From Hymenobacter oligotrophus (GTDB lineage Bacteria; Bacteroidota; Bacteroidia; Cytophagales; Hymenobacteraceae): DNA of 64,000 nt. The notes under the pieces were generated by a model. That model searched no databases. It saw only the letters and a list, made by a program, of their open reading frames with translations, and was not told where the DNA came from. The position numbers were made by a program, and so were the translations under genes. Location: the NCBI RefSeq assembly GCF_003574965.1, contig NZ_CP032317.1:1860001-1924000 (forward strand), given 5' to 3'. Below are positions 1 through 7,951 of the stretch, piece after piece. Positions within the stretch are counted from its first letter, which is position 1. Every line of letters starts with the position of its first letter.

Positions 1-628
1 GCAGCTGATCCTGAGCAAATTGCACCGGTTTTTTGGGCGCACCCGCCACCGTCACTACCTGCCGGCTTAGCTGGTGCGCTTTGCCCACGGGCTGATAATC
101 CTGAAAGAGCACGTACTCGCCCCCGGTTTTGAAAGTGAAGGGCACCTCGTAGCGCCCCGAGGCCTGCAAGTTGGGATGCTCGTGGTAGAACTCTGCCAAA
201 TCCTTGCTCACAACGATGAGGTGCATCTTTTTTTCGTGCACCACGGCCAGCGGCACAGTGGCTTTTGGGTCGGCGGCGGCTTGGGGTTGGAACGAGAGCG
301 TGGCGGGCTGGCCCGCTGCAAGCTGCGCCGGCGTAGCCCGGAAATCCATGCGGTAGTCGGGGCCTGTGGTTGCGGCGGGCTGCGGGCTGGGTTGCAGGTC
401 CATTCCGCATTTGGGGCATTTGCCGGGGTTGGGGCTGGTTACCTCGGGGTGCATGGGGCAAACGTAAGCGGCATTGGCAATGGCCGCGGCAGCTTGCGCT
501 GGCTCGTGGTTGTGGTGCTCGGCGGCAGCGGCCACAGCGGGCTGCGAGGCCGCCGAATCATTCGACGAACACGACGCAGCCCACGTGAGACTGGCCAAGG
601 CAAGAACAGGAAACAAAATGCGCTTCAT
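1..628 (-). CDS. Heavy-metal-binding-domain lipoprotein (C-terminus outside the window)
   Basis: I translated this by hand from the ATG at 628; the frame stays open to the window edge (about 209 residues). The product starts with a hydrophobic signal ending in a lipobox-like WAASC, so it is probably a lipidated envelope protein. A His-rich linker (EHHNHEP) precedes a short motif around residues 55-78, YVCPMHPEV followed by GKCPKCGMDL, typical of the heavy-metal-binding domain found beside copper and cobalt efflux systems. The remainder (HEKKMHLIVVSKDL, YHEHPNL, GEYVLFQDY) looks like a small beta-rich domain common in Bacteroidota copper-handling proteins. A role in metal binding at the cell surface is inference. 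The downstream neighbours on this strand are not visible. Confidence 0.85.
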   Translation of the reverse strand, partial: MKRILFPVLALASLTWAASCSSNDSAASQPAVAAAAEHHNHEPAQAAAAIANAAYVCPMHPEVTSPNPGKCPKCGMDLQPSPQPAATTGPDYRMDFRATPAQLAAGQPATLSFQPQAAADPKATVPLAVVHEKKMHLIVVSKDLAEFYHEHPNLQASGRYEVPFTFKTGGEYVLFQDYQPVGKAHQLSRQVVTVAGAPKKPVQFAQDQL

Positions 629-1105
629 CGACAAGGATTGCTTTGAATATCAAACAAGCAGTGGGCCTGCCGGCAGCCCGGCCGGCGCCGCCTGGTTTGT
701 ACGTCAGCAGCCTGTAAGCGGCAACGCCCACGCTGCCAGGTCAGCCATCGAAGAACGTGCCGAACTGGGGCGCAACCGCAATCATGTAAGGCCTACTCCG
801 AATTGTGTACGACAGCAGCGTTGCCCGCGGCGCGCGTGACAACTAATGCTGCGCGCAAATGCCTATTGTTCGGCAAGTTGGCCGGGCCAGTCGCCATCGG
901 CAAACTGCGTCGGTTGGGTTGGGCAGGTGGGTTTCAACACCAACCGGTGCCACGGCTAGGCGCGGGGTTGGGCGGCGGTGCGGCTTAGCACGGTGCGCGT
1001 TTCGTAGTAGCTTGGCACCTTTGCCCTAGGTGCCTAGCGGCCTATCCTGCTTTGGCACCTAGGCCCCACCGCTGTTTCGCCTACAACCACTACCCTGCCC
1101 CCCCA
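629..1105. other. Divergent intergenic region without a gene
   Basis: This 477-base spacer separates the leftward metal-binding lipoprotein from the rightward peptidase and should hold both promoters. Short open frames here look like GC-rich noise. Two CCTAGG sites (1025-1030 and 1058-1063) lie near the peptidase start; the first is within a small inverted repeat, GGCACCT...AGGTGCC. I see no clear -7/-33 promoter pair. Confidence 0.5.
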
Positions 1106-2611
1106 ATGAAACACACGTTACCCTTGCTGGCCGCGGCGCTTAGCTTGCTGACGGCCTGCGGCACCCGCCCGCCGGGCACTTCGGCCAAAGCCAGCGCCTC
1201 GCCTACCGAGCCACCGGCATTCGGCGCTATTCGCGAAGACGAGCTGCGCCGCGACTTGTTTGAGCTGGCCAGCGACAGCCTGCGCGGGCGCCGCGCCGGC
1301 CGCGAAGATGAGCTCCGCGCCGCCGTTTGGGTGGCCGAGCGTGCCCGCGCCGCCGGCCTCCAACCCGCCGGTGCCGATGGTACCTACTTTCAGTTTTACC
1401 CGCTGCGCCGCGTGGAGGTGTCGGCCGATAGCCGGGTGCAGCTCAACGGGCAGGCGGTGGCTTTGTGGCAGGATGCCTGGGTAACCAACCCCGTAGAAGC
1501 GCGCCTCGACGGCCCCGTGGTATGGCTGAACTCGATGGCTGACACCGCTAGGCGCGACCTACGCGGCAAAATTGTGGCCATGAGCCTGCTGCCGCCCACG
1601 CCGCTGCCCGCGCCCAAAATGAGTTTGTGGGGCTTCCGTTACATCTTGTCGGCCTTAGGTCAGCAGGGTGCGGCGCTGCGCAGCAAGGGTGTGGCGGGCA
1701 TTGTGCTGGTAGCCGATGCCACGGCCGAGCCGCAGTTGGGGTTCGTGGGCTTTCGTTACAAAGACGGCACCTACAACCTGCCGGCCACCGGGGCCGCGCC
1801 CGCCCCGCCAGCTACGCCCTTGCTGCTGGTGCGGCAAGCCCTAGGTGCGCAGCTACGCGCCAAGGCCACGCTGAAGGCCACTTTGGGAGTCGATAGCTAC
1901 ATCTACCCGTCCATCAACGTAATTGCCCGCGCCCCCGGCTCCGACGCCGCCTTGCGCGCCGAGCACGTGCTGTTCAGCGGGCACCACGACCACGACGGCG
2001 TGGGCCCGGCCTTGCAAGGCGACTCTATCTGGAACGGGGCCGACGACAACGCCACCGTGAGCGTGGCCATGTTGGCCATTGGCCGCGCCTGGAAGCTGAA
2101 CCCCGGCCGCCGTTCGGCGCTGTTTGTGTGGCACGGCGCCGAGGAGCGCGGCTTGCTGGGCTCGCGCTGGTACGCCGAGCACCCCACCGTACCCAAAAAC
2201 TCGATTGTGGCCGTGCTGAACGGCGACATGATTGGCCGCAACGCCCCCGACTCGGCCGCGCTGCTGGGCTCGGTGCCGCCGCACCGCAACTCCACGGCCC
2301 TCGTGAACATGGCCCTGCAAGCCAACAGCCAATTCACCAAGTTCAAGCTCGACAACACCTGGGACGACCCCAAGCACCCCGAGGGTTGGTATTTCCGCAG
2401 CGACCACCTGCCCTACGTGCGCGCCGGCATTCCGGGCTTGTTCTTCACCACCTTGCTCCACCCCGATTACCATACCCCCCGCGACGAAGCCGCGCGCATC
2501 GATATGGCCAAGCTCGCCCGCATGACGCGCTGGATGTACGCCACGGGCTGGGCCGTAAGCAACACGCCGGAGCGGCCCGCCGTCGACCCCGGCGCGAAAC
2601 TGGAGCGCTAG
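1106..2611 (+). CDS. M28-family zinc metallopeptidase, lipoprotein
   Basis: 501 residues from the ATG at 1106. An earlier in-frame ATG exists, but this start gives a proper lipoprotein signal (MKHTLPLLAAALSLLTAC), so the enzyme is probably anchored in the envelope. The C-terminal half carries the M28 peptidase metal site in order: GHHDHDG, GADDNA, HGAEERGLLGS (catalytic Glu and metal ligand), NGDMIG, and a late SDHLPY. The middle segment (GIVLVADAT) resembles an inserted PA-like domain. M28 enzymes are aminopeptidases or carboxypeptidases that use two zinc ions; the substrate cannot be told from sequence. The gene is single and followed by a hairpin that abuts the next gene. Confidence 0.9.
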   Translation: MKHTLPLLAAALSLLTACGTRPPGTSAKASASPTEPPAFGAIREDELRRDLFELASDSLRGRRAGREDELRAAVWVAERARAAGLQPAGADGTYFQFYPLRRVEVSADSRVQLNGQAVALWQDAWVTNPVEARLDGPVVWLNSMADTARRDLRGKIVAMSLLPPTPLPAPKMSLWGFRYILSALGQQGAALRSKGVAGIVLVADATAEPQLGFVGFRYKDGTYNLPATGAAPAPPATPLLLVRQALGAQLRAKATLKATLGVDSYIYPSINVIARAPGSDAALRAEHVLFSGHHDHDGVGPALQGDSIWNGADDNATVSVAMLAIGRAWKLNPGRRSALFVWHGAEERGLLGSRWYAEHPTVPKNSIVAVLNGDMIGRNAPDSAALLGSVPPHRNSTALVNMALQANSQFTKFKLDNTWDDPKHPEGWYFRSDHLPYVRAGIPGLFFTTLLHPDYHTPRDEAARIDMAKLARMTRWMYATGWAVSNTPERPAVDPGAKLER

Positions 2612-2633
2612 CGCAGCAGTACAACTCATTGCG

Positions 2634-2679
2634 GGCCCCGCGTTGGCGCAACCAGGCCGATGCGGGGCCTTGTGTTTTT
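2634..2679 (+). terminator. Hairpin with T-rich tail abutting the next ATG
   Basis: An 8-bp stem GGCCCCGC (2634-2641) / GCGGGGCC (2662-2669) encloses a small inner hairpin and is followed by TTGTGTTTTT up to 2679. The next base is the A of the ATG at 2680. It is probably the terminator of the peptidase gene. See the finding on hairpin-ATG junctions. Confidence 0.55.
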
Positions 2680-2907
2680 ATGAGCGCACCACTCACCACC
2701 TACCGCTACCTCGGCGACCGGCTTGCCCGCCTGATGGGCTCGGCCCTGGTTGGCCAGCTGTGCCAGCCCGTGCTCGATGGCCGCGGCAAATGCCTACGCG
2801 GGCGCAACGGCTCCATGCTGGTGCGGTTTGCCGGCGGCCCGGCCGTGGTGCTGGGCCGGCAGCTGCGCAAAGTGCCGCCTGCCTCCGATGCCCCTCCACC
2901 AGCCTAG
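2680..2907 (+). CDS. Small conserved-looking hypothetical protein (75 aa)
   Basis: 75 residues starting MSAPLTTYRYLGDRL. The body is compact and basic, with CQPVLDGRGKCLRGRNG, MLVRF and VVLGRQLRKV, which reads like a real small beta-barrel or nucleic-acid-binding fold. I believe similar proteins exist in Hymenobacter, but I cannot confirm this without a search. It begins directly after a T-run and lacks a ribosome-binding site. Its stop codon TAG is part of a CCTAGG palindrome (2903-2908). No function is assigned. Confidence 0.6.
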   Translation: MSAPLTTYRYLGDRLARLMGSALVGQLCQPVLDGRGKCLRGRNGSMLVRFAGGPAVVLGRQLRKVPPASDAPPPA

Positions 2908-2929
2908 GTGGTTGGGGCGAAGCGACGCC

Positions 2930-3847
2930 CTAGGTAGCCAAAGTTACCTCCACAGCCGTGGAGCCGCCCTGGTCGTCGTCGGTTACCAGCAGCAGTTCGT
3001 AGCAGCCGCGGCCGAGTTCGCCCCGTACAGTTATGCTTTCCACTTTGCCCAGGTACGGTTGTCCGTTGGGCTGCACCAGCCGCGCCATGCGTACGTCCAA
3101 AGTCTTGCGGCTGTGCTGCTTCGCGTCGATGATGCCCACGAAGCTGCCGAGCACTTCGCCGTCGGCCACGGGGTCGGTGGTATCCTCCACCGAAGCCGAC
3201 ACAAACAGCAAGTTGTTGTGCACCGAAGCGCCCGACAAGCCCGCCGGTTTGCCGTTGATGTTTGGCAAAGTGTAGCGCTGCACGCCGATGGTGGGCAGTT
3301 GCGCCGTCCGGTGCTGCACAAAATCGAGGGCGGCCCCTAGGGGGCAACGGAACACGAGGTTGCCGGCGTCGGTACCTACGCTGCGCTGCATCAGAAAAAG
3401 GGTATCGGCGGTAGCTGCGGCGGCCTCCAGGTTCAGCGTAATGCCCGTGGGCAGCAACGGCTTGAGGGCTTGGTACAGCGGCGTGAGCGAAAGCGGGTAC
3501 ACCGTGGCGGCGGGCGGAGTGCCGGCCCCAAGCGCTACCCAAAAGCCAACCTCGCGCGCTGCCGTTGCGCCCGAGCCCATCACCAGCAATCCGCGTTGCC
3601 CATCGGCCAGCGTAACGGCCGTAAGGCATTCCAGGTCGGGCTTCAGGTCTTTGGGGATGCGACCCGAGCTGAAATGCGCCGTTTCGAAAAGCTGCACGGG
3701 GTTGCCGGCCACTAAGTCGCGGGCGCTCAGGCAGTATAAAAACGGCGCGTCGTCGCCGATGATGTAGGCCAAGTCGCCCACTACCTCAATGCCCGAGGCC
3801 GAGGGCAGCTTCGGCAATGATACTTCGCGCTGAATGGTGGCTCGCAT
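2930..3847 (-). CDS. Uncharacterised protein, probably beta-propeller-like
   Basis: 305 residues from the ATG at 3847 (MRATIQREVSLPKLPSASG); an upstream extension is possible but adds unlikely sequence. No signal peptide is visible, so it is probably cytoplasmic. Repeating short beta segments ending in Gly or Asp turns (VVGDLAYIIGDDAPFLY, GQRGLLVMGSGAT, NNLLFVSASVEDT, GSFVGIIDAKQ, CYELLLVTDDDQGG) suggest a six- or seven-bladed propeller. I recognise no catalytic motif. It is convergent with the small gene at 2680. CCTAGG lies at its very end (2929-2934) and inside it (3336-3341). Confidence 0.75.
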   Translation of the reverse strand: MRATIQREVSLPKLPSASGIEVVGDLAYIIGDDAPFLYCLSARDLVAGNPVQLFETAHFSSGRIPKDLKPDLECLTAVTLADGQRGLLVMGSGATAAREVGFWVALGAGTPPAATVYPLSLTPLYQALKPLLPTGITLNLEAAAATADTLFLMQRSVGTDAGNLVFRCPLGAALDFVQHRTAQLPTIGVQRYTLPNINGKPAGLSGASVHNNLLFVSASVEDTTDPVADGEVLGSFVGIIDAKQHSRKTLDVRMARLVQPNGQPYLGKVESITVRGELGRGCYELLLVTDDDQGGSTAVEVTLAT

Positions 3848-3852
3848 AGGAG

Positions 3853-4085
3853 TTTTCAGTTGATAGTTGTTAGTTGGGTTGTTAGTGCGACAGTCCCAGC
3901 GGCCTGAAACGGTCCCCATCGGCCTGCAACGCGCTATGCCGCTACGCAACCGGGGCCGGGGCCGTTGGTAATGCGCTTACCAGGACGGACTAGCCAAGTG
4001 CAAAGCGCCACCTGATCAGCCCTTAAACGAACACCCAAAAACCACCAACCAAAACTAAAACCCGACAACTCACAACCGACAACCG
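3853..4085. repeat. Low-complexity GTTGT/ACAAC repeats forming an inverted pair
   Basis: The spacer between two leftward genes starts with a GTTGTTAGTTGGGTTGTTAG-like tract (3853-3890) and ends with the complementary kind of sequence, AACCACCAACC...ACAACTCACAACCGACAACC (4040-4085). The two ends could pair as a long imperfect stem. The middle is ordinary GC-rich sequence without a gene. Function unknown. Confidence 0.5.
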
Positions 4086-4090
4086 AAGAC

Positions 4091-6157
4091 CTATTGCTTC
4101 GTGATGGTGAACTCGACGCGGCGGTTGAGGCGGCGAGTTTCCTCGCGCTCGTTGCTGGCGCGGGGCTTGGTGCCGCCGTAGCCAACCGTGCTGATGCGCT
4201 CGGCCGGCACGCCTCGGCTCACGAGGTAGCGTTTTACCTCGGCTACGCGCTGCTCGGAAAGCAAGCGGTTTTTCTCGGCGTCGCCCTGGTTATCGGTGTG
4301 GCCTTCGAGGCGGATTTCCACCGAGGTGTTGTCCTGCAGCGTGCGGGCCAGGCGGTTCAGCTCGGCGTACGAGGTGCCCAGCAGGTTGGCTTTGCCCTGC
4401 GCAAAAATGATGGTGGGCAACTCGAGGCGCGAGCCCACGGCGGCGGGCATCACGAGCAAATCCATGGTGAGCGGGCCCGATACCGTGATGGTGTCGGTTA
4501 CCGTCAGGAAGCCACCAGCCGTAGCGGCCACGCGGTATCGCCCCGCGGGCAGGCTAAACTGGTAGTTGCCGCCCGAGGCATCGGTGCGGCCCGTGGCGTT
4601 GAACACGATGTCGCCACCTAGGCGCTGGGCTTTTACCTCGGCCACCACAGGCTTGCGGGTGCGGGCATCGAGCACGCGGCCTTGCACAAAGCCGCGCGCC
4701 GGAGCCGCAGCCACGGGCGCAACCGCTGCCACCGGCGCTGGCGTCGGCACGGTATCGGGGGCCGGCACGAGGCCGGCGGCGGCCCGCACAATGTCGGCGG
4801 GGCCGTTGGTGGTGCGGGCCGCCGCCCAGTACGCCGATTTGCCCTCGGGCCCCAGCTGAAAGTAAGCGTCGAAACCGGGTCCGTTTACCACGGGCCCTAG
4901 GTTGCGCGGCTCCGACCACCGCGTCCAGGTATCGTCGAGCCGCTCGCACACAAACACATCGGCGCTGCCGTAGCCGGCGTGGCCGTACGAGGCGAAGTAC
5001 AGCGTTTTGCCATCGGGCGCCAGCCAAGGCGCAAAATCAAAGCCCGGCGAATTTACGGTGCCACCCAGGCTGCGCGGCTCCGTCCAGCCGCCGTCGCGGT
5101 CGGGTTGGCTGAGGTACAAATCGTTGGCGCCCTGGCCGTCGGCGCGTTCGAGGCTCAGCAGCAGCACCTTCTCGTCGGGCGTCATGTAAAACGTGGAGGA
5201 GGTGCCCGTGGTGTAGTAGTTCAGGATTTCCACCGACTCCGTTTTGCCCCAGGTGCTGCCCACGCGGCGCGTTTTGGACACGCCCTCGTCCTTGGAGGTG
5301 CCATCGGATTGGTACCAGCCGCGCACCAGCAGGGCGTTGCCGCCCGCCAGCACGGCCTGCACGCCGTTGTGCTGCGGCGTATTCAGGGCATCGAGGCGGG
5401 TGGCCGGGCTCCAGGATTGGCCGTTGTCGGTCGTTTGGCTTGTCCATACGTCGCCCGATTCGGTGTTGCCTTCGGTGTTGCCGGCAAAGCGCGTGCGCGC
5501 AAAAAACAGGGTTTTGCCATCGGCCGTGAGTACTGGGTGCAGCTCGTTGGCCGGCGTGTTGACGGCCGCACCTAGGGGCGCGGGCTTGCCAAACGTGCGG
5601 GCGGTTTCGGCCAGTTGCAGGCGCAGCGGAAACATGCGCCACTGCTGCGTGGCCTTGGTTTGGGCGCGCTGGCCCACAATGCCGGTGCCGTTGAGCTTAT
5701 CGGTGCTGGGCACAGCCAGGCAAAAATCGTTGCCCCGGCTTACGATTTGGGCGCAGCCCACGGGGCCTGCGGCTACTAGCTTCCACTGCTGGTACAAGCT
5801 ACCCGTGTAAGGGCGCTGCACCACGGGGGCGTTTTCGTCGGGGCGCTCCAGCGTGAGGCATTTGCCGCTGTGGCGCGCCTCGATGCGGTACCACTCGCTG
5901 CCCGGGCTGATGCGCACAAAGCGCCACTGCTGGCTTTGGGCTTGCGTAAACTCCCATTGCACTACGCTTGCGCCGGCTTCGGCCGTGGCTCCTTTTACCT
6001 CCAGCGCCCGGCCGGTGGCCCGCGCTACCACGCCGTAAAAAGTACCCTCGGTGGGCACCGGTGCATTTTGCGCAGTGGCTTGGTGGCCACCTAGGGCTGC
6101 ACACATCCACAACAGCACCACCACCCAGCTACGCAACAATACAGAGGCAATCGGCAT
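4091..6157 (-). CDS. RICIN / PD40 / carboxypeptidase-regulatory / OmpA envelope protein
   Basis: 688 residues from the ATG at 6157, chosen because it gives a signal peptide ending near ALGGHQATAQ. Domains in order: a ricin-type beta-trefoil (about 25-165, with repeated QWRFVRI / QQWKLV / QQWRMF motifs); a TolB-like PD40 propeller (about 190-430: GKTLFFAR, PDEKVLLLSLER, DGKTLYFASYG, EGKSAYWAA); a Pro/Ala linker; a carboxypeptidase-regulatory Ig-like domain (about 485-560, GRVLDARTRKPV); and a C-terminal OmpA peptidoglycan-binding domain (LEGHTDNQGDAEKNRLLSEQR, RISTVGYG). PD40-regulatory-OmpA order is typical of Bacteroidota envelope proteins including PorE of the type IX secretion system. A carbohydrate-binding role for the trefoil is inference. 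Confidence 0.9.
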   Translation of the reverse strand: MPIASVLLRSWVVVLLWMCAALGGHQATAQNAPVPTEGTFYGVVARATGRALEVKGATAEAGASVVQWEFTQAQSQQWRFVRISPGSEWYRIEARHSGKCLTLERPDENAPVVQRPYTGSLYQQWKLVAAGPVGCAQIVSRGNDFCLAVPSTDKLNGTGIVGQRAQTKATQQWRMFPLRLQLAETARTFGKPAPLGAAVNTPANELHPVLTADGKTLFFARTRFAGNTEGNTESGDVWTSQTTDNGQSWSPATRLDALNTPQHNGVQAVLAGGNALLVRGWYQSDGTSKDEGVSKTRRVGSTWGKTESVEILNYYTTGTSSTFYMTPDEKVLLLSLERADGQGANDLYLSQPDRDGGWTEPRSLGGTVNSPGFDFAPWLAPDGKTLYFASYGHAGYGSADVFVCERLDDTWTRWSEPRNLGPVVNGPGFDAYFQLGPEGKSAYWAAARTTNGPADIVRAAAGLVPAPDTVPTPAPVAAVAPVAAAPARGFVQGRVLDARTRKPVVAEVKAQRLGGDIVFNATGRTDASGGNYQFSLPAGRYRVAATAGGFLTVTDTITVSGPLTMDLLVMPAAVGSRLELPTIIFAQGKANLLGTSYAELNRLARTLQDNTSVEIRLEGHTDNQGDAEKNRLLSEQRVAEVKRYLVSRGVPAERISTVGYGGTKPRASNEREETRRLNRRVEFTITKQ

Positions 6158-6305
6158 AAGGCAACACGGCACACTTAGTACGGTGCGCAAGTTAGGCGAA
6201 ATCCGTGCCGCGGGCTTTCCGCCTAAATGCAACATCGCCCAACCGGCCTAAACCAGTGGGCGATGCGCAATAAGGTTGCCGAAGGCAAATAGCGTCAGTG
6301 TGTTT

Positions 6306-6521
6306 TCATGCAGGATTGTGGATGTACTTGAAGCGCACAAATTTGTCGTTCTCGTAAATGGCCGTAAAGTGGCCGCCGCCGTTGTTGTCGATGGGTTGCC
6401 GCTCGCTGCTTTTGGGAGCAGCCGCCGTTGTGGTGGTAGTGCTCGAAGTGGGCACAGCCGGATAAGCGCCAGGTATTACACCGGGTACGTGGCAGATGAA
6501 GGAGAGGATCTTTGATGCCAT
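6306..6521 (-). CDS. Small hypothetical protein (71 aa)
   Basis: 71 residues: a short hydrophobic start (MASKILSFICHVPGVIPGAY), a Thr/Ser/Ala-rich stretch, then a hydrophilic tail GGHFTAIYENDKFVRFKYIHNP. The codon pattern is plausible, and an AT-rich region upstream offers a -7-like TATCTTAG on this strand. It could be a small secreted or membrane-associated peptide. I recognise no family, and it could still be a chance frame. Confidence 0.45.
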   Translation of the reverse strand: MASKILSFICHVPGVIPGAYPAVPTSSTTTTTAAAPKSSERQPIDNNGGGHFTAIYENDKFVRFKYIHNPA

Positions 6522-6848
6522 GTTCGTTCTCGTGTTTTAGGTTGTTGGAAAAGAGGTTGGGTGTGGTAAGCGTAAGCTACTCTCAGAGGTCAATCACGAT
6601 TATAAACTAAATTTTAATTTATTGAACGATGCTAAGATAGCAGAATATTTTGTTGCTACGCCATCCGTATCATTACGTAATTTACCCTCCGTGCCAGTAC
6701 GTACCAACCAACTCAGTACCAGCCCGGAAGGCAAACCGGCCGTAGATGCCCGGACCGCATTCGCAGACGCAATACGGGCGCCCGTCGACTATGGTTGAGC
6801 CTGTCGCGAAAAAGTAATTTTATCCAATTCAATCTAATCTAAAGCAAA
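6522..6848. other. AT-rich intergenic region
   Basis: About 330 bases without a gene. The stretch 6585-6665 is strikingly AT-rich (TAAACTAAATTTTAATTTATTG, then AGAATATTTTGTTG) against a GC-rich background, fitting a promoter for the leftward small gene. Nothing else recognisable. Confidence 0.4.
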
Positions 6849-6878
6849 AGACCGTTCGGCACTGCTGCCGAACGGTCT
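6849..6878 (-). terminator. Intrinsic terminator of the NarL-type regulator gene
   Basis: A perfect 13-bp stem (6849-6861 with 6866-6878) and a 4-base loop. Read leftward it is followed by TTTGCTTTAGATT, moderately U-rich. It lies 32 bases after the stop codon of the regulator gene. Confidence 0.75.
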
Positions 6879-6910
6879 GCTATGCAACGCCGCCTCTCTT
6901 TTGCCGCCCC

Positions 6911-7612
6911 TTATGAGTTGTTGATGAGCTTGTACTTAAGGGCGTACTGAATCAAGCCTACCACTGATTTGGAATTGGTTTTGGTAAGGATGTTTTTGCG
7001 ATGGGTTTCCACCGTTCGCTCGCTAATAAATAGCTTTTCGGCAATGAGCGCATTGGGGTACTCGCGGGCTATTAGCTGCAGAATCTCCATTTCGCGGGCC
7101 GTAAGCTCCACCGGTTTGTCCTCGCGGGCATCGTGGTGGTTGGCGCCGTTGCGGTGTAGGTTTTGGAGCAGCGCCGCGCCCACCTCGGCACTAAAGTACG
7201 TGCGCCCCGAGGCCACTTGCCGAATAGCATCGGTTAGCTCGGGTTTGGTGGTGTTTTTGAGCACGTAGCCCGAGCCGCCTGCTTCCAGCACATCGGTAAC
7301 AGAGCTGTGATCGTGAAAAACCGACAGCGCCATGGTGCACACGGCGGGGTGCGCCGTCCGGATGGCCCGCATCAGCTCCACGCCCGTCATGCCGGGCATG
7401 TTCAAATCAACGATGGCCACGCGAATAGCCGGGTTTTCTTGCAGGCGCAGCAGGGCATCGGCACCGCCGCCGGCCGTAGCCACCACCCGTATGTCGGGGG
7501 CATCGTTCAGCAGGGCTTTCAGGCCTTCAATCACCAGGGGGTGGTCGTCGACCAGCAATACAGAAAGTGCGCCGGCCGGGACTTGGCTTGCGGCTCCGGT
7601 AGTGTTGCTCAT
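6911..7612 (-). CDS. LuxR/NarL-family response regulator
   Basis: 233 residues from the ATG at 7612; a second ATG at 7642 would add ten residues, and neither has a strong ribosome-binding site. The receiver domain shows the acidic pair in LLVDDHP, the phosphoacceptor Asp69 in VAIVDLNMPGMTG, and the Lys in YVLKN. The C-terminal GerE helix-turn-helix reads ELTAREMEILQLIAREYPNALIAEKLFISERTVETHRKNI. It is a DNA-binding transcription regulator activated by phosphorylation. No cognate kinase is adjacent, so it is an orphan here; its targets cannot be named. CCTAGG (7623-7628) lies just upstream, within the longer alternative reading. Confidence 0.93.
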   Translation of the reverse strand: MSNTTGAASQVPAGALSVLLVDDHPLVIEGLKALLNDAPDIRVVATAGGGADALLRLQENPAIRVAIVDLNMPGMTGVELMRAIRTAHPAVCTMALSVFHDHSSVTDVLEAGGSGYVLKNTTKPELTDAIRQVASGRTYFSAEVGAALLQNLHRNGANHHDAREDKPVELTAREMEILQLIAREYPNALIAEKLFISERTVETHRKNILTKTNSKSVVGLIQYALKYKLINNS

Positions 7613-7642
7613 GGAAGGGTCACCTAGGCTGTTGCCAAACAT

Positions 7643-7951
7643 GCGGGTATTTATACGGAGAGCTGGTTACGCTGCAAAATGGTACCGCAAAGTACGGTAC
7701 AATCGACGGCGCAACGGTGGGGTATAAACGGCAAAGCCGCTGCACACGGTATGCTAATGCTTAGTTTATCGGCGTAGTAACACCCGGCCAATATACAAGC
7801 CTGCAATTCTCAATTGGCAAGCAGCCACTAAGTATCTGGCTCGATAAATACGTACGCGCGCACGTTTGCGTGCCGATGTGCCCGGCGCAGTGGCTGTTCA
7901 AATTGGTAAAGGCCGCCCGCTGCCAAAACAGCGGCGGGCGGCCCGGGCGGG
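7643..7951. other. Intergenic region upstream of the response regulator
   Basis: About 310 bases. The left end is upstream of the leftward regulator; the right end carries a terminator for the amidohydrolase gene. A modestly AT-rich patch (7745-7815) probably contains the regulator promoter, but I cannot fix its boxes. A short leftward frame over this stretch overlaps the terminator and is rejected. Confidence 0.4.
7911..7943 (-). terminator. GC-rich terminator-like hairpin after the amidohydrolase gene
   Basis: GGCCGCCCGCTG (7911-7922) pairs with CAGCGG-CGGGCGGCC (7929-7943) with a three-base bulge. Read leftward it is followed by a U-rich TTTACCAATTT. It begins eight bases after the stop of the gene at 7952. 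Confidence 0.55.
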
